The notes under the pieces were generated by a model, which saw nothing but the letters and a program-made list of their open reading frames with translations, was not told where the DNA came from and did no database searches. Source: SG8-41 sp035456985 (lineage in GTDB: Bacteria; Pseudomonadota; Gammaproteobacteria; Burkholderiales; SG8-41). From it: a DNA stretch of 23,772 nt. Location of the stretch: the NCBI GenBank assembly GCA_035456985.1, contig DATICE010000109.1:1-23772 (forward strand), in the 5' to 3' direction. The translations under genes were made by a program, and so were the position numbers. Below, one piece after another: positions 1 to 8,344 of this stretch (the stretch's first letter is position 1; the number at the start of each line of letters is the position of its first letter).

Positions 1-780
1 ATGCCGGTCCAGAAACGCAAAGAACGCGCGATTGAACTCGGAGGGGTTTTCCGCCCACGGGTAATGTCCCGAACCCGAAACGGTCGCGAACTGGGAGCCG
101 GCGATCATGTCCGCGACGCGCTTCATCCCGGCGGGATGCCCGACCTGGTCCACTTCGCCCGCCACAAGGAGCGTCGGCACCGATATTGCACGGAAGCCCG
201 CCACAGCATCCGCTTCCGGATAGCTCTGCACCGCCTTCACCGCGGCTTTCACCGTCTCCGGCGGCGTTTGCGAAGCCCAGTGACGCACCAGGTCGACCTC
301 AGGTCCGCGCGAAGCCGGCCCGAGCATCGAGTTCACGACCATCATGTTGGCCGCCACCGGGTCCGTGCCGGGGGGCGGCGGTGCCGTGCGCTTGCGCACG
401 AACTCCTCCTGCTCTTCCCTGGTGCGGTTCGCGAAATAGCCAATCGTCGATGAAATGACGATGCCGTGCACGCGCTCAGGTACTTTCAGCCGGATACGCG
501 GCGTGATTTGCCCGCCCATGCTGTGGCCGTGAAAGACGTTGCGCTCGGTTCCAAGCGCCCTGATCAGCGCCGCGCCAGCCTCGGCCACGACATCGAAGGA
601 GAACGGATCCGGAAGCGGCGAAAGGCCGTAGCCCGGCGCATCCCACGCCACGACCCGGTATCCGCGCGCGATGAGCCGCTCGGTCTGATACCGCCAGTAC
701 TCCTTCGAGCCGTAGATGCCGTGCAGGAGAAAGACCGTCACCCTCCCCGCGCCGGTGACCATGTGGTCCGGCAGCCGCAT
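1..780 (-). CDS. alpha/beta hydrolase (3' end beyond window)
   Basis: A soluble alpha/beta-hydrolase-fold enzyme, probably an esterase, lactonase or C-C hydrolase; the substrate cannot be told. Reading the complement from the ATG at 780 gives 260 residues without a stop, so the C-terminus lies outside the window. Visible motifs are the oxyanion segment LLHGIYG (residues 18-24), the nucleophile elbow GHSMGG (Ser87), a likely acid Asp211 in AGEVDQ, and the catalytic His239 in GSGHYPWAENP. All three triad positions are therefore present and only a few terminal residues should be missing. The start is supported by a G-rich SD (AAGGGGGG) just upstream. It lies 60 bases downstream of the CBS-domain gene on the same strand and may be co-transcribed with it. 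There is no signal peptide. Confidence 0.9.
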   Translation of the reverse strand, partial: MRLPDHMVTGAGRVTVFLLHGIYGSKEYWRYQTERLIARGYRVVAWDAPGYGLSPLPDPFSFDVVAEAGAALIRALGTERNVFHGHSMGGQITPRIRLKVPERVHGIVISSTIGYFANRTREEQEEFVRKRTAPPPPGTDPVAANMMVVNSMLGPASRGPEVDLVRHWASQTPPETVKAAVKAVQSYPEADAVAGFRAISVPTLLVAGEVDQVGHPAGMKRVADMIAGSQFATVSGSGHYPWAENPSEFNRAFFAFLDRH

Positions 781-840
781 TTACCCCCCTTTTTCTTGCC
801 AGTATTGCGACGCGGTGACGAAGTGACGCGGTAACGGAAG

Positions 841-1275
841 CTAGGCAAGCACGTCCGTAGTCTGTTCCTGACGGAGCATTTCGTAGACGAACTCTTTCAG
901 CTCGGGGCCGAGCGCATCGCGGGCGGACACCAGCCCGACCGGCCGGCCGTTTTCCACCACCGGCACGTTCCGGAAGCCGCCCTCGTACATCATCTGGAGC
1001 GCGAGCGAGAAAGGACTGTCCGCCTCGACCGTCCGCGGGTTCTGGGTCATGACGGCGCCAAGTTGGGTCGTGGCCGCGTCGCGCCCCTCGGCAACCACCC
1101 GGAACAGCGCATCGCGCTCGGTAAACACGCCCACCAGCTGGTCGTCCTCCACAACCATGATTGCCCCTACGTTGTGGCTCTTCATCAGGCGCGCCGCCTC
1201 GCGGACCGGCATGCTCTTCTGCGCCGTGACAAACTCCTGTCCCTCGATTACGGATCGGATGGTTCGTGCCGACAT
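841..1275 (-). CDS. two-CBS-domain protein
   Basis: A small cytoplasmic protein of 144 residues made almost entirely of a tandem CBS pair (about residues 7-62 and 73-125). Such Bateman modules typically bind adenine nucleotides or S-adenosylmethionine and regulate a partner; stand-alone versions are common in proteobacteria and usually of unknown partner. Typical sequence is seen in VGAIMVVEDDQLVGVFTERD and in the second copy NVPVVENGRPVGLVSARD. A longer reading from an ATG at 1290 exists, but that ATG overlaps a GGAGG SD (1288-1284) placed eight bases before the ATG at 1275, so 1275 is the better start. The gene precedes the hydrolase on the same strand. Confidence 0.9.
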   Translation of the reverse strand: MSARTIRSVIEGQEFVTAQKSMPVREAARLMKSHNVGAIMVVEDDQLVGVFTERDALFRVVAEGRDAATTQLGAVMTQNPRTVEADSPFSLALQMMYEGGFRNVPVVENGRPVGLVSARDALGPELKEFVYEMLRQEQTTDVLA

Positions 1276-1371
1276 GAATCGAACCTCCATTGACGGATGG
1301 ACTGCCGGACGATGCTACGCCCGCGGGTTGGGCGGGTCAATCGCGCGCTGGTGCCGGGGGCGAGACCGTCC

Positions 1372-1707
1372 TCAGGCGAGCGGAACGAAGTCGTACTCCC
1401 CGATGCCCTGCAGCACCAGGAACGTCGCCGAAGCATCCCCGCCGTTCGTGACCAGATGCGGCCGGCGCGGTTTCACCGTATAGGTGTCGCCGGGGCCGAG
1501 CCGCACTTCCTCCTTGGGCTCGCGCAGGAAGAGCCGCAGGTTTCCGTTGAGCACGTAAAAGGTGTCCTGGACGTTGCTGTGGTAGTGCCAGGGCACCTTC
1601 TGGGTCCTCGAGATCTGGATCTCCTGGATGCGGAAGCCCGGCCGCGCGGCGTGCTGGTCCCGCCGCTCGACCTCGTAGAGATGCGCGCTGTCTTTCACCG
1701 CTTCCAT
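1372..1707 (-). CDS. cupin domain protein
   Basis: A single-domain cupin_2 protein of 111 residues. The first cupin motif is seen at WHYHSNVQDTFYVLNG (His41, His43) and the second at GPGDTYTVKPRRPH (His84), giving three candidate metal-binding histidines; the usual glutamate position in motif 1 is occupied by Gln47/Asp48. Small cupins of this type act as dioxygenases, isomerases or sugar/acid-binding proteins, and the exact role cannot be read from sequence. The start has an AGGAG seven bases upstream. It begins 12 bases after the stop of the Gfo/Idh/MocA gene, so the two are almost certainly one transcription unit and may act on the same substrate. Confidence 0.88.
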   Translation of the reverse strand: MEAVKDSAHLYEVERRDQHAARPGFRIQEIQISRTQKVPWHYHSNVQDTFYVLNGNLRLFLREPKEEVRLGPGDTYTVKPRRPHLVTNGGDASATFLVLQGIGEYDFVPLA

Positions 1708-1719
1708 GGGAGCGCTCCT

Positions 1720-2718
1720 TCAGCCGACCTTGACCGGCTGCCCCGTTTTTGCGGATCTCACGATCGCCTCGAACACCGCCACCCCGTGGATGATCTGGTC
1801 GTGGGTGACCGGGTACGGCGCTTCTCCGCGCACCGCCGCCGCAAACGCCTCCATCACCGCCTTCACCAGGTTGACGCCCTTGTTCTCGATAACTTCAGGC
1901 TGCGCGGTCGCGTGGGGCCCTCCGGCCGCCACCGGCATGAAACGGAAGGTATCGAGGCTCGGCCGCGCCGTCTCGGCGATGCCGTTCTTGCCGAAAACGG
2001 CGATGCAATAGCTCGCCGCGCTCGCCAGCGTGCAATAGCTCGTGGAGATCACTCCGTTCCTGTGCTTCATGGTGAAGACCGTCGTGTCGTCCACGAGCGG
2101 CGCCGCGCGCCGGGCGTTGATGCAATAGACCTCGCTCACCTCGCCGCACAGATCGATGAAGGCGTCCACGAGGTGCACCCCCAGCCCGGTCATCGCGCCC
2201 GCCGGCGTCTCCTCCGGGTTCACGCGCCAGGACTCCTTGGGCAGCGCGAGTCCGCTCGGCGTCGAGACTTCGCCGACGCAGAAGGAAATGGGGCCCAGGC
2301 TGCCGTTTTGCACGCGCTTGCGGATCTCGGCCACCGACGGGTGAAACCGCCGCTGGAAGTCGACGGCGAGCACCACGCCCGCCTTCTTGACCGCCTCGAT
2401 CGCGACCCGGGCGCTCGCCGCGGTAAGCGTAAAGGGTTTTTCCATGCAGACATGCTTGCCAGCCTGCGCCGCGCGCCGGACATGTTCTTCGTGCAGGCTA
2501 TGGGGCGTGGTGTAGACGATGGCGTCGACGTTGCGATCCTTGAGGATCTCGTCGAGGCTGTCGCGCAGCGCTATTTTCTTGTCGCGGCAAAACTCCTCCG
2601 CCTTGGCGCGGGTGCGCGTGTTGGCGGCGACGAAAGTGATCTTGTCGCTCTTGCCCTGCACCGAATCGACGATCGTCTTTCCCCACCAGCCCAGACCTAC
2701 GATTGCGGCTCGAATCAT
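1720..2718 (-). CDS. Gfo/Idh/MocA family NAD(P)-dependent oxidoreductase
   Basis: A 332-residue dehydrogenase of the glucose-fructose oxidoreductase / inositol dehydrogenase family, probably oxidising a sugar, polyol or related hydroxy-compound with NAD(P). The N-terminal Rossmann fold carries GLGWWG (residues 8-13). The family signature EKP is at 93-95, where the lysine is the usual catalytic/cofactor residue, and the C-terminal domain has the GVHLVDAF segment typical of the active-site histidine region. Length is normal for the family. The open frame continues far upstream, but the ATG at 2718 is preceded by GAGGGAG at SD distance and starts directly with the Rossmann strand MIRAAIVG. It is followed 12 bases later by the cupin gene and preceded 80 bases away by the GlxA-type regulator on the same strand. 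Confidence 0.93.
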   Translation of the reverse strand: MIRAAIVGLGWWGKTIVDSVQGKSDKITFVAANTRTRAKAEEFCRDKKIALRDSLDEILKDRNVDAIVYTTPHSLHEEHVRRAAQAGKHVCMEKPFTLTAASARVAIEAVKKAGVVLAVDFQRRFHPSVAEIRKRVQNGSLGPISFCVGEVSTPSGLALPKESWRVNPEETPAGAMTGLGVHLVDAFIDLCGEVSEVYCINARRAAPLVDDTTVFTMKHRNGVISTSYCTLASAASYCIAVFGKNGIAETARPSLDTFRFMPVAAGGPHATAQPEVIENKGVNLVKAVMEAFAAAVRGEAPYPVTHDQIIHGVAVFEAIVRSAKTGQPVKVG

Positions 2719-2798
2719 GTTTACTCCCTCACGATGGATTTGGATTGAATGCCTGTGATCGGTTCGATTGCCCGGGCATCTTACTCCGGCCCCCTGCC

Positions 2799-3854
2799 TT
2801 ATGTCCGCTCGTCTGCGCCAACCGCGCCGGTCAGGACGGCCCGCCTCAGCGAACCGAAGCGCTTGCGGTACTGCGCCGGGGTGAGCCGCACCTTGCGCCG
2901 GAACAGCCGGCTGAAGAATCCGGCGTCCTCGTAGCCCACCTCGCGCGCGACCGATTCCACCGGGGCGTCTCCGGTTTCGAGCATGTGCTTCGCCTCCTCG
3001 AGGCGGAGCGTATGCACGTATTCGAGCGGCGGCATGCCGGTCGCCTGCTGGAACCTGCGCTTGAACGACCGCTCCGCGAGGCCCGAGAGGCGCACCATCG
3101 CCGTCACCGGCGCCGCCTGCCGGTAGTTGTCCGCGATCCAGGTCTGGCAGCGGGCAATGACGGCGTCCTCCACTTGCCGCGTGCGGGCGAGCCGGGCAAA
3201 CGGCTGCTGGCCGATCTTGTGCCAATCGATCAGGTTGACCCGGGCAACCTGCATGGCCGCCTCCGCCCCGACGGTACGCGCGATCAAGTAGAGCGCAAGA
3301 TCGAGCCACGAGGATCCCCCGCCCGCCATCACCAGGCGCTGTCCTTCGCCCGTAACCACAAGGGCGCGCTGGGTATGCACCCGGACGCGCGGATAGCGGC
3401 GCGCAAGCGCCTCGCAGTACGCCCAATGCGTGGTGGCGTCGTGGCCGTCCAGCAGCCCCGCTTCCGCCAGCATTAGCGCGCCCGAGCACGTCGCGGCAAG
3501 CGTCGAGCCTGCCGCATGGCAGCGCGTGAGCCACGCGAGCTCCGCCTGGAAGCGCCCCGCAATCGGCTCGTCCGGAGAAATAAAGAGCTCGGGGACGCAC
3601 ACGACCTCGGGCGCCCCCTGTTCCTCGAGCCCGGCATCCGGAGTAATGCGCACTCCGTTTGCCGCGGTGAAGGGACCCGGCTGCGCGGAGATGACGAGCG
3701 GCCGCATCAGCTCCGGTCCCGGCCGCCCGTCCACGATCATTCCCCAGTCGCGCCCGGCGGAGCGGAACAGATCGTATAGGCCATAGACGACCGAGGCGGT
3801 CACCTCGGGGAACGCCAGGATAGCCACGCTGACGGGACGTCGCTCCTCGCTCAT
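2799..3854 (-). CDS. GlxA-type AraC-family transcriptional regulator
   Basis: A 351-residue regulator with two parts. The N-terminal DJ-1/PfpI-like domain (about 8-185) contains a nucleophile-elbow-like ATCSGA with Cys123 and the conserved ATTHW segment; it is thought to sense a small molecule rather than act as an enzyme. The C-terminal AraC DNA-binding domain (about 235-335) has two helix-turn-helix units, the second ending in the family signature VGYEDAGFFSRLFRRKV. Length and order fit GlxA-like regulators, often linked to quaternary-amine or amino-acid catabolism. The start lacks a clear SD. It diverges from the homocysteine-methyltransferase-family gene and lies 80 bases upstream of the Gfo/Idh gene, so either neighbour may be its target. 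Confidence 0.92.
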   Translation of the reverse strand: MSEERRPVSVAILAFPEVTASVVYGLYDLFRSAGRDWGMIVDGRPGPELMRPLVISAQPGPFTAANGVRITPDAGLEEQGAPEVVCVPELFISPDEPIAGRFQAELAWLTRCHAAGSTLAATCSGALMLAEAGLLDGHDATTHWAYCEALARRYPRVRVHTQRALVVTGEGQRLVMAGGGSSWLDLALYLIARTVGAEAAMQVARVNLIDWHKIGQQPFARLARTRQVEDAVIARCQTWIADNYRQAAPVTAMVRLSGLAERSFKRRFQQATGMPPLEYVHTLRLEEAKHMLETGDAPVESVAREVGYEDAGFFSRLFRRKVRLTPAQYRKRFGSLRRAVLTGAVGADERT

Positions 3855-3952
3855 GGCAGATTTGCCCGGTTTATTGCCGAAATGGCCGTAGCCCCGCCTC
3901 TCGCTCAGGCCTAATCTTCCGGCATCTTGAACCCGACGTGAAGGAGCCCTCT
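3855..3952. promoter_or_regulatory. divergent intergenic control region
   Basis: These 98 bases separate the start of the GlxA-type regulator (minus) from the start of the homocysteine-methyltransferase-family gene (plus), so promoters for both directions should lie here and it is the natural place for a regulator operator. I could not find a convincing -35/-10 pair on either strand; the best -10-like hexamer for the plus gene, TAATCT, is poor. The call rests on gene layout only. Confidence 0.4.
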
Positions 3953-4894
3953 GTGAGCCGCTACCGCAAACGCCTTCCTCAGCTGAAGGACCGCCTGTTC
4001 GTGACGGACGGCGGGCTGGAAACTACCCTCATCTTTCATGAGGGCCTGAACCTGCCGTGCTTCGCTTCGTTCGACCTCTTGAAGGACGAAGCCGGCTGGG
4101 CCATCCTGCACCGCTATTTCGCTGCCTACGCCGGCATCGCCCTCGAGCACGGCGCCGGGCTGGTGCTGGAGACGCCCACCTGGCGCGCCAACTCCGACTG
4201 GGGAGCAAAGCTCGGCTACGACGCCGCCGCGCTCGCCGACGCCAACCGCAAGTCGGTCGGGCTGCTGCTGGAAGTCCGCAAGCGGTTCGAGGCGCCCGCG
4301 ACCCCGGTCGTCATCAGCGGCAACCTCGGACCGCGCGGCGATGGCTACCAGGCCTCCGCCCGCATGACCGCCGAGGAGGCTCGCGCCTATCACGCGCCGC
4401 AAATCGAGATCTTCGCGCAAACCGACGCCGACATGGTCGCGGCCTTCACCATGAACTATGTCGAGGAGGCGATCGGCATCGTGCGCGCGGCTGAGGCAGC
4501 CGACATGCCGGTTGCGATCTCGTTCACGCTGGAGACCGACGGACGGCTGCCTTCAGGGGACACGATGGAGCACGCGGTGAAGCTCACCGACGCCGAAACC
4601 GGCGGCTACGCGGCCTATTACATGATCAACTGCGCGCACCCGACGCACTTCAGCGGCGCGATCGAGCCGGGCGCAGGCTGGGCCAACCGGATCCGGGGAT
4701 TGCGGGCGAACGCCTCGAAGCGCAGCCACAAGGAGCTCGACGAGAGCCCCGATCTCGACGCCGGCAACCCCGCCGAGCTCGGCCAGCAGTATCGCGATCT
4801 CGGATCCGCGCTGCCCCGCATGTCCGTCGTCGGCGGCTGCTGCGGCACCGATCACCGTCACGTGGCCGAGATCTGCCGCGCGCTGAGCGGTTGA
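3953..4894 (+). CDS. homocysteine S-methyltransferase family protein
   Basis: A 313-residue zinc-dependent methyltransferase-fold protein. Known family members move a methyl group from S-methylmethionine, S-adenosylmethionine or betaine to homocysteine. The three expected zinc cysteines are visible: Cys227 in INCAHP and Cys296-Cys297 in GGCCGTDH near the C-terminus. The N-terminal VTDGGLETTL and the SGNLGPRGDGY segment are also typical. The start is the GTG at 3953, six bases after AAGGAG (3941-3946); an in-frame GTG at 3938 sits before that SD and is unlikely. The gene stands alone on the plus strand, convergent with the next operon (28 bases between stops). Given the GlxA-like regulator next door, an alternative methyl donor such as a betaine is possible, but this is inference. 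Confidence 0.9.
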   Translation: MSRYRKRLPQLKDRLFVTDGGLETTLIFHEGLNLPCFASFDLLKDEAGWAILHRYFAAYAGIALEHGAGLVLETPTWRANSDWGAKLGYDAAALADANRKSVGLLLEVRKRFEAPATPVVISGNLGPRGDGYQASARMTAEEARAYHAPQIEIFAQTDADMVAAFTMNYVEEAIGIVRAAEAADMPVAISFTLETDGRLPSGDTMEHAVKLTDAETGGYAAYYMINCAHPTHFSGAIEPGAGWANRIRGLRANASKRSHKELDESPDLDAGNPAELGQQYRDLGSALPRMSVVGGCCGTDHRHVAEICRALSG

Positions 4895-4922
4895 TCCGGT
4901 ATCGGCTGGCGATCAGCGTCCG

Positions 4923-5912
4923 CTACTCGACCTTGAGGTTCGCCCCCTTGATGAGCGGCCACCACTTGTCGATTTCGGACTTGTGATACGCGGCGAGCGC
5001 CTCCGGCGTCATCTGCTCGCGCGTCGGCAGCTCCTGCCCGAGCTCGTTGAGCCGCTTGATCACGACCGGGTCGGTAAAGGCCTTGGCGACGGCCTCGCTC
5101 AGCTTCGCGATGACCTGCTTCGGGGTGCCCTTGGGCGCCCACATTCCCTGCCAGAACGCGATGTAGGTGTCGGACGCGCCGGTTTCCTCCATCGTGAGAA
5201 CTTCGGCAAGCGGCCGCCACCGCGATTTCGACATGACCAACAGCGGCTTGATTTTCCCCGCGCGGAAGTGCCCGAGCATCTGGGACGCCTCGCCGCAGAA
5301 GACATCCACCTCGTTCGCCAGAAGAGCCGCCATTGCGGGCGCGCCACCCTTGTACGGCACGTAGCGGAAGCGGGTGCCGGTCTTCTGCTCGAAGTAGATG
5401 CCGCAGATATGGGCCCCGCTGCCGGTGCCCACCGTCGCCGCTGTCGCCTCACCGGAATTTGCCTTGAGCCACGCGATCAGCTCCTTGCCGTTGCTCACCG
5501 GCAGGCCGGTCCGGCCGGCGATGATGAGCGTCGTTGTCGCGAGGATCGCGATCGGCTCGAGGTCCGCCACGGGATGCCACTTGACCGGGTAGACAGCGCC
5601 CGCGCCGACGTGGCTCGTCCAGTTGCCAACGATCAGGGTATAGCCGTCCGGCGGCGACTGGATCGCCTTTCCGGTGCCGATCGTCGAGCCCGCTCCCGGC
5701 ACGTTCTGCACCACCACCGGCTGCCCGAGCGCCTGCCGCATGGGCTCGGACAGGAGGCGCGCCTGGATATCGGTCGAGCCGCCGGCCGGGAACGGCACGA
5801 TCACGACGATCTGCCGCGTCGGGTACTCCTGCGCGGCGGCGGTGCCCATGAGCGCCAAACCGGCGGCAATGGAAACGGCTGCACGATGGAACCAGGTTCC
5901 ACTGATTTTCAT
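4923..5912 (-). CDS. Bug/TctC-family periplasmic substrate-binding protein (1)
   Basis: A 329-residue tripartite-tricarboxylate-type receptor exported to the periplasm, where such proteins bind carboxylated solutes. It has a signal peptide ending at TAAA (residue 27) before QEYPTR. Family motifs are PFPAGGSTDIQAR, VVVQNVPGAGSTIG, PPDGYTL, YVPYKGG and WAPKGTPKQVI. An SD (GGAGG) precedes the ATG at 5912. Two cysteines lie in places that are rarely cysteine in this family (HICG and VFCGEASQ) and could pair after export. It is the last gene of the minus-strand operon, 47 bases after the aldehyde dehydrogenase. No TctA/TctB membrane subunit is nearby, so it may share a transporter encoded elsewhere or have a sensing role. 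Confidence 0.93.
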   Translation of the reverse strand: MKISGTWFHRAAVSIAAGLALMGTAAAQEYPTRQIVVIVPFPAGGSTDIQARLLSEPMRQALGQPVVVQNVPGAGSTIGTGKAIQSPPDGYTLIVGNWTSHVGAGAVYPVKWHPVADLEPIAILATTTLIIAGRTGLPVSNGKELIAWLKANSGEATAATVGTGSGAHICGIYFEQKTGTRFRYVPYKGGAPAMAALLANEVDVFCGEASQMLGHFRAGKIKPLLVMSKSRWRPLAEVLTMEETGASDTYIAFWQGMWAPKGTPKQVIAKLSEAVAKAFTDPVVIKRLNELGQELPTREQMTPEALAAYHKSEIDKWWPLIKGANLKVE

Positions 5913-5959
5913 TTTCCCCTCCGCATGCGCCCGTTCAAAGGTTCCCGACGTCCCTTCCG

Positions 5960-7408
5960 CTACAAGCCCGCCTGCGACACGAACTTGGGATTGAGATAGG
6001 CCTCGATCGCTTCGGCTCCGCCCTCCGAGCCGTAGCCCGAATCCTTGACGCCGCCGAACGGCACCTCGGGCAGCGCGAGGCCCATGTGGTTGATCGTCAT
6101 CATGCCGGTCTCCACCGATGCAGCGATGGCGTTGGCCGTCTTGGCCGAGCGCGTCCACGCGTAAGCGGCAAGTCCGTACGGAAGGCGGTTCGCCTCGCTC
6201 ACCGCATCCTCGAACTTGCTGAAGGGATTGATGACGGCGAGCGGTCCGAACGGCTCCTGGTTCATCGCCATGGCTTCCCGCGGCAGCTCCGTAATCACCG
6301 TGGGCTCGTAAAAGTTGCCCTTCTCGCCGATCGGGTAGCCGCCGGCGAGCACCTTGCCGCCGCGCTTGCGCGCGTCCTCGACGTGCGCTTCCATCGCGCG
6401 GCTCCGGCGCGGATTTGCGAGCGGCCCCATCTTCGTGTCCTTCTCCATGCCGTCGCCCACCTTGACCGCCTTGGCGCCGGCGACGAATTTCTCGACGAAG
6501 CTCGAATAGACCCCTTCCTGCACCAGGAAGCGCGTCGGCGAGATGCAAACCTGACCCGCGTTGCGGTACTTCATGAACGCCATCGTCTTCACCGCGGCCT
6601 CGACGTCGCTGTCGTCGAATACGATTACCGGCGCGTGCCCGCCGAGCTCCATCGTCGTGCGCTTCATGTGCGTACCGGCGAGCGCCGCGAGCTGCTTGCC
6701 CACCGCGACCGACCCGGTAAACGAGACCTTGCGGATGACGGGGTGCGGGATGAGGTAGCTCGAGATGTCCGCCGGGTTGCCGTACACGAGATTCACCACC
6801 CCCGCGGGAACGCCGGCGTCGGCGAAGGCGCGGATCAGCTCGGCAGGCGAAGCGGGCGTCTCTTCCGGGGCCTTCACGATGATCGAGCAGCCGGCCGCCA
6901 GCGCGGCCGAGAGCTTCCGCACCACCTGGTTGATCGGGAAATTCCACGGCGTGAAGGCGGCGGCCGGTCCCACCGGCTCCTTGATCACCAGCTGATACAC
7001 CCCTTCCGCGCGCGCGGGAATCACGCGCCCGTAGGCGCGGCGGGCTTCCTCGGCGAACCAGTCGATGATGTCCGCGCCGGCGAGCGCCTCCTGCTTAGCC
7101 TCGGCGAGCGTCTTGCCCTGCTCCATCGTGAGCATCGGCGCGATCGCATCGGCACGCTCCCGAAAGAGATTTGCCGCCTTGCGCATGAGCTTGGAGCGCT
7201 CGAAAGCCGAGACCTTGCGCCAGGCTTTGAATCCCTGGTCCGCTGCTTCCAGCGCGCGGTCGAGGTCGGCGCGCTCGGCGCAGGCAACGGCTCCGATCTG
7301 GCTCCCGTTGGCGGGATTGACGACCGGCAGGGTGCGGCCGGACGCCCCCGGGCCCCAGGTGCCATTGACATAAAGGAGAGTATTTGGATACATGGTCGGG
7401 CTTTCCAT
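5960..7408 (-). CDS. NAD(P)-dependent aldehyde dehydrogenase, succinate-semialdehyde type
   Basis: A 482-residue aldehyde dehydrogenase that oxidises an aldehyde to the acid with NAD(P); overall it most resembles succinate-semialdehyde dehydrogenases. Numbered from the chosen start, Asn156 lies in PWNFPINQ, Lys179 in IVKAPEE, the cofactor loop FTGS is at 230-233, the general base is Glu254 in MELGGHAP, and the nucleophile is Cys288 in GQVCISPTRF. All catalytic residues are present and length is normal. The start is uncertain: ATG at 7408 lies eight bases after the upstream stop, while ATG at 7393 (MYPNTLLYVNG) matches where relatives usually begin; neither has a strong SD. It follows the fumarylacetoacetate-hydrolase-family gene and probably oxidises a downstream product of the same pathway. 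Confidence 0.92.
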   Translation of the reverse strand: MESPTMYPNTLLYVNGTWGPGASGRTLPVVNPANGSQIGAVACAERADLDRALEAADQGFKAWRKVSAFERSKLMRKAANLFRERADAIAPMLTMEQGKTLAEAKQEALAGADIIDWFAEEARRAYGRVIPARAEGVYQLVIKEPVGPAAAFTPWNFPINQVVRKLSAALAAGCSIIVKAPEETPASPAELIRAFADAGVPAGVVNLVYGNPADISSYLIPHPVIRKVSFTGSVAVGKQLAALAGTHMKRTTMELGGHAPVIVFDDSDVEAAVKTMAFMKYRNAGQVCISPTRFLVQEGVYSSFVEKFVAGAKAVKVGDGMEKDTKMGPLANPRRSRAMEAHVEDARKRGGKVLAGGYPIGEKGNFYEPTVITELPREAMAMNQEPFGPLAVINPFSKFEDAVSEANRLPYGLAAYAWTRSAKTANAIAASVETGMMTINHMGLALPEVPFGGVKDSGYGSEGGAEAIEAYLNPKFVSQAGL

Positions 7409-7416
7409 TGCGTTAA

Positions 7417-8316
7417 TCAGACCAACGTCACCTCGAGCGCACCGCACTTCTCGACTTCGGTCACCACTTTGTCCCCGGCCTTGAGCCACACCTGCTTCTC
7501 GGGCGGGTAGCCCAGGATCACGCCCTGCGGCGTACCGGTATAGATGATGTCCCCGGGCAGGAGCGTCATGTGGCGCGAGCAGTAGCTCACGATCTGCGCG
7601 CAGCTGTAGATCATGTCGGAAGTGTTCGAGTCCTGGCGCTTCTCGCCGTTCACGTAAGTGGCGATCCTGAGGTTCTGCGGATCGGGAATCTGGTCCGAGG
7701 TGACGACCCAGGGGCCGAGCGGCGCGAATCCGTCGCAGGTCTTTCCGAGCATGAGCTGGCTCGTCACGCGCATGAGGTCGCGCGCCGAGAAGTCGTTTCC
7801 GTTGGCATAGCCGAAGACGTGCGCCAGCGCCTTCTCCTCCGGCACGTCGCGGGCTTGCTTGCCCATCACCACCACCAGCTCGACTTCGTAGTCGAACTGC
7901 GAGGACACCTTCACCGGGAGGCGGATGGTGCCGCGATGGCCGACGAGCGTGTTGTGGTACTTGCTGAACAGAATTGGCACCGGCGGAATGGGGTTGCCGG
8001 TCTCCATCGCGTGCTTGCGGTAATTAAGCCCGACGCAGATGATCTTCCCGGGGCGCGGCACGGCCGGACCGAACCGCGCGCGCGATTCCGCCACCAGCAC
8101 GCGCTTGCCGCGCTTGTCCTCCAGCGCCTTCGCCGCGAGCCTTGCAAGCGGCGTGCAGTCGGCGCCCTCGATCACCGCGTGAATATCCGTCGGCGCCTTG
8201 ATCCGGAACACCCTGGACGCTTCGCTCACATTCAGGATACCCCGCTCCGTCTTCATGCCCAGGGTGCCGCCGTCACGTCCGGCCAGCGTGCAGAAAGTCA
8301 TTTTGCGCGCCCGCAT
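7417..8316 (-). CDS. fumarylacetoacetate hydrolase family protein
   Basis: A 299-residue member of the FAH family, whose enzymes hydrolyse, decarboxylate or isomerise beta-keto or dienoic acids, often in aromatic-ring catabolism. The metal site is intact: Glu144 and Glu146 in FDYEVELVVVMG and Asp175 in GNDFSARD, with Lys192 in LGKTCDGF and the GTPQGV loop at 261-266. The N-terminal extension before ICVGLNYRKHA is typical of the HpcE/ureidoglycolate-lyase-like group. An AAGGAG precedes the ATG at 8316. It lies 28 bases after the second Bug gene and 8 bases before the aldehyde dehydrogenase, so the two enzymes are very likely consecutive in a pathway. The exact substrate is not readable from sequence. 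Confidence 0.92.
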   Translation of the reverse strand: MRARKMTFCTLAGRDGGTLGMKTERGILNVSEASRVFRIKAPTDIHAVIEGADCTPLARLAAKALEDKRGKRVLVAESRARFGPAVPRPGKIICVGLNYRKHAMETGNPIPPVPILFSKYHNTLVGHRGTIRLPVKVSSQFDYEVELVVVMGKQARDVPEEKALAHVFGYANGNDFSARDLMRVTSQLMLGKTCDGFAPLGPWVVTSDQIPDPQNLRIATYVNGEKRQDSNTSDMIYSCAQIVSYCSRHMTLLPGDIIYTGTPQGVILGYPPEKQVWLKAGDKVVTEVEKCGALEVTLV

Positions 8317-8344
8317 GTGTCTCCTTGTCGTCGGTTTGTATTTG

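Noticed and set aside
1297..2748. Long plus-strand open frame (about 480 codons) opposite the cupin and Gfo/Idh genes
   Set aside because: It is the antisense shadow of two genes with clear family motifs; its translation is Arg/His/Asp-rich with no recognisable domain, as expected from high-GC shadow frames.
2719..3600. Upstream in-frame extension of the Gfo/Idh gene
   Set aside because: The extra 294 residues overlap the regulator gene in another frame, have no domain and lie before a good SD and the natural Rossmann start at 2718.
4892..4915. Inverted repeat TGATC / GATCA between the convergent methyltransferase-family and Bug genes, as a possible terminator
   Set aside because: The stem is only five pairs with a 14-base loop and there is no T-run on either strand, so it cannot be called a terminator from sequence.
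6086..7510. Plus-strand frame of about 470 codons opposite the aldehyde dehydrogenase
   Set aside because: It is antisense to a complete enzyme with all catalytic residues and has no motif of its own.
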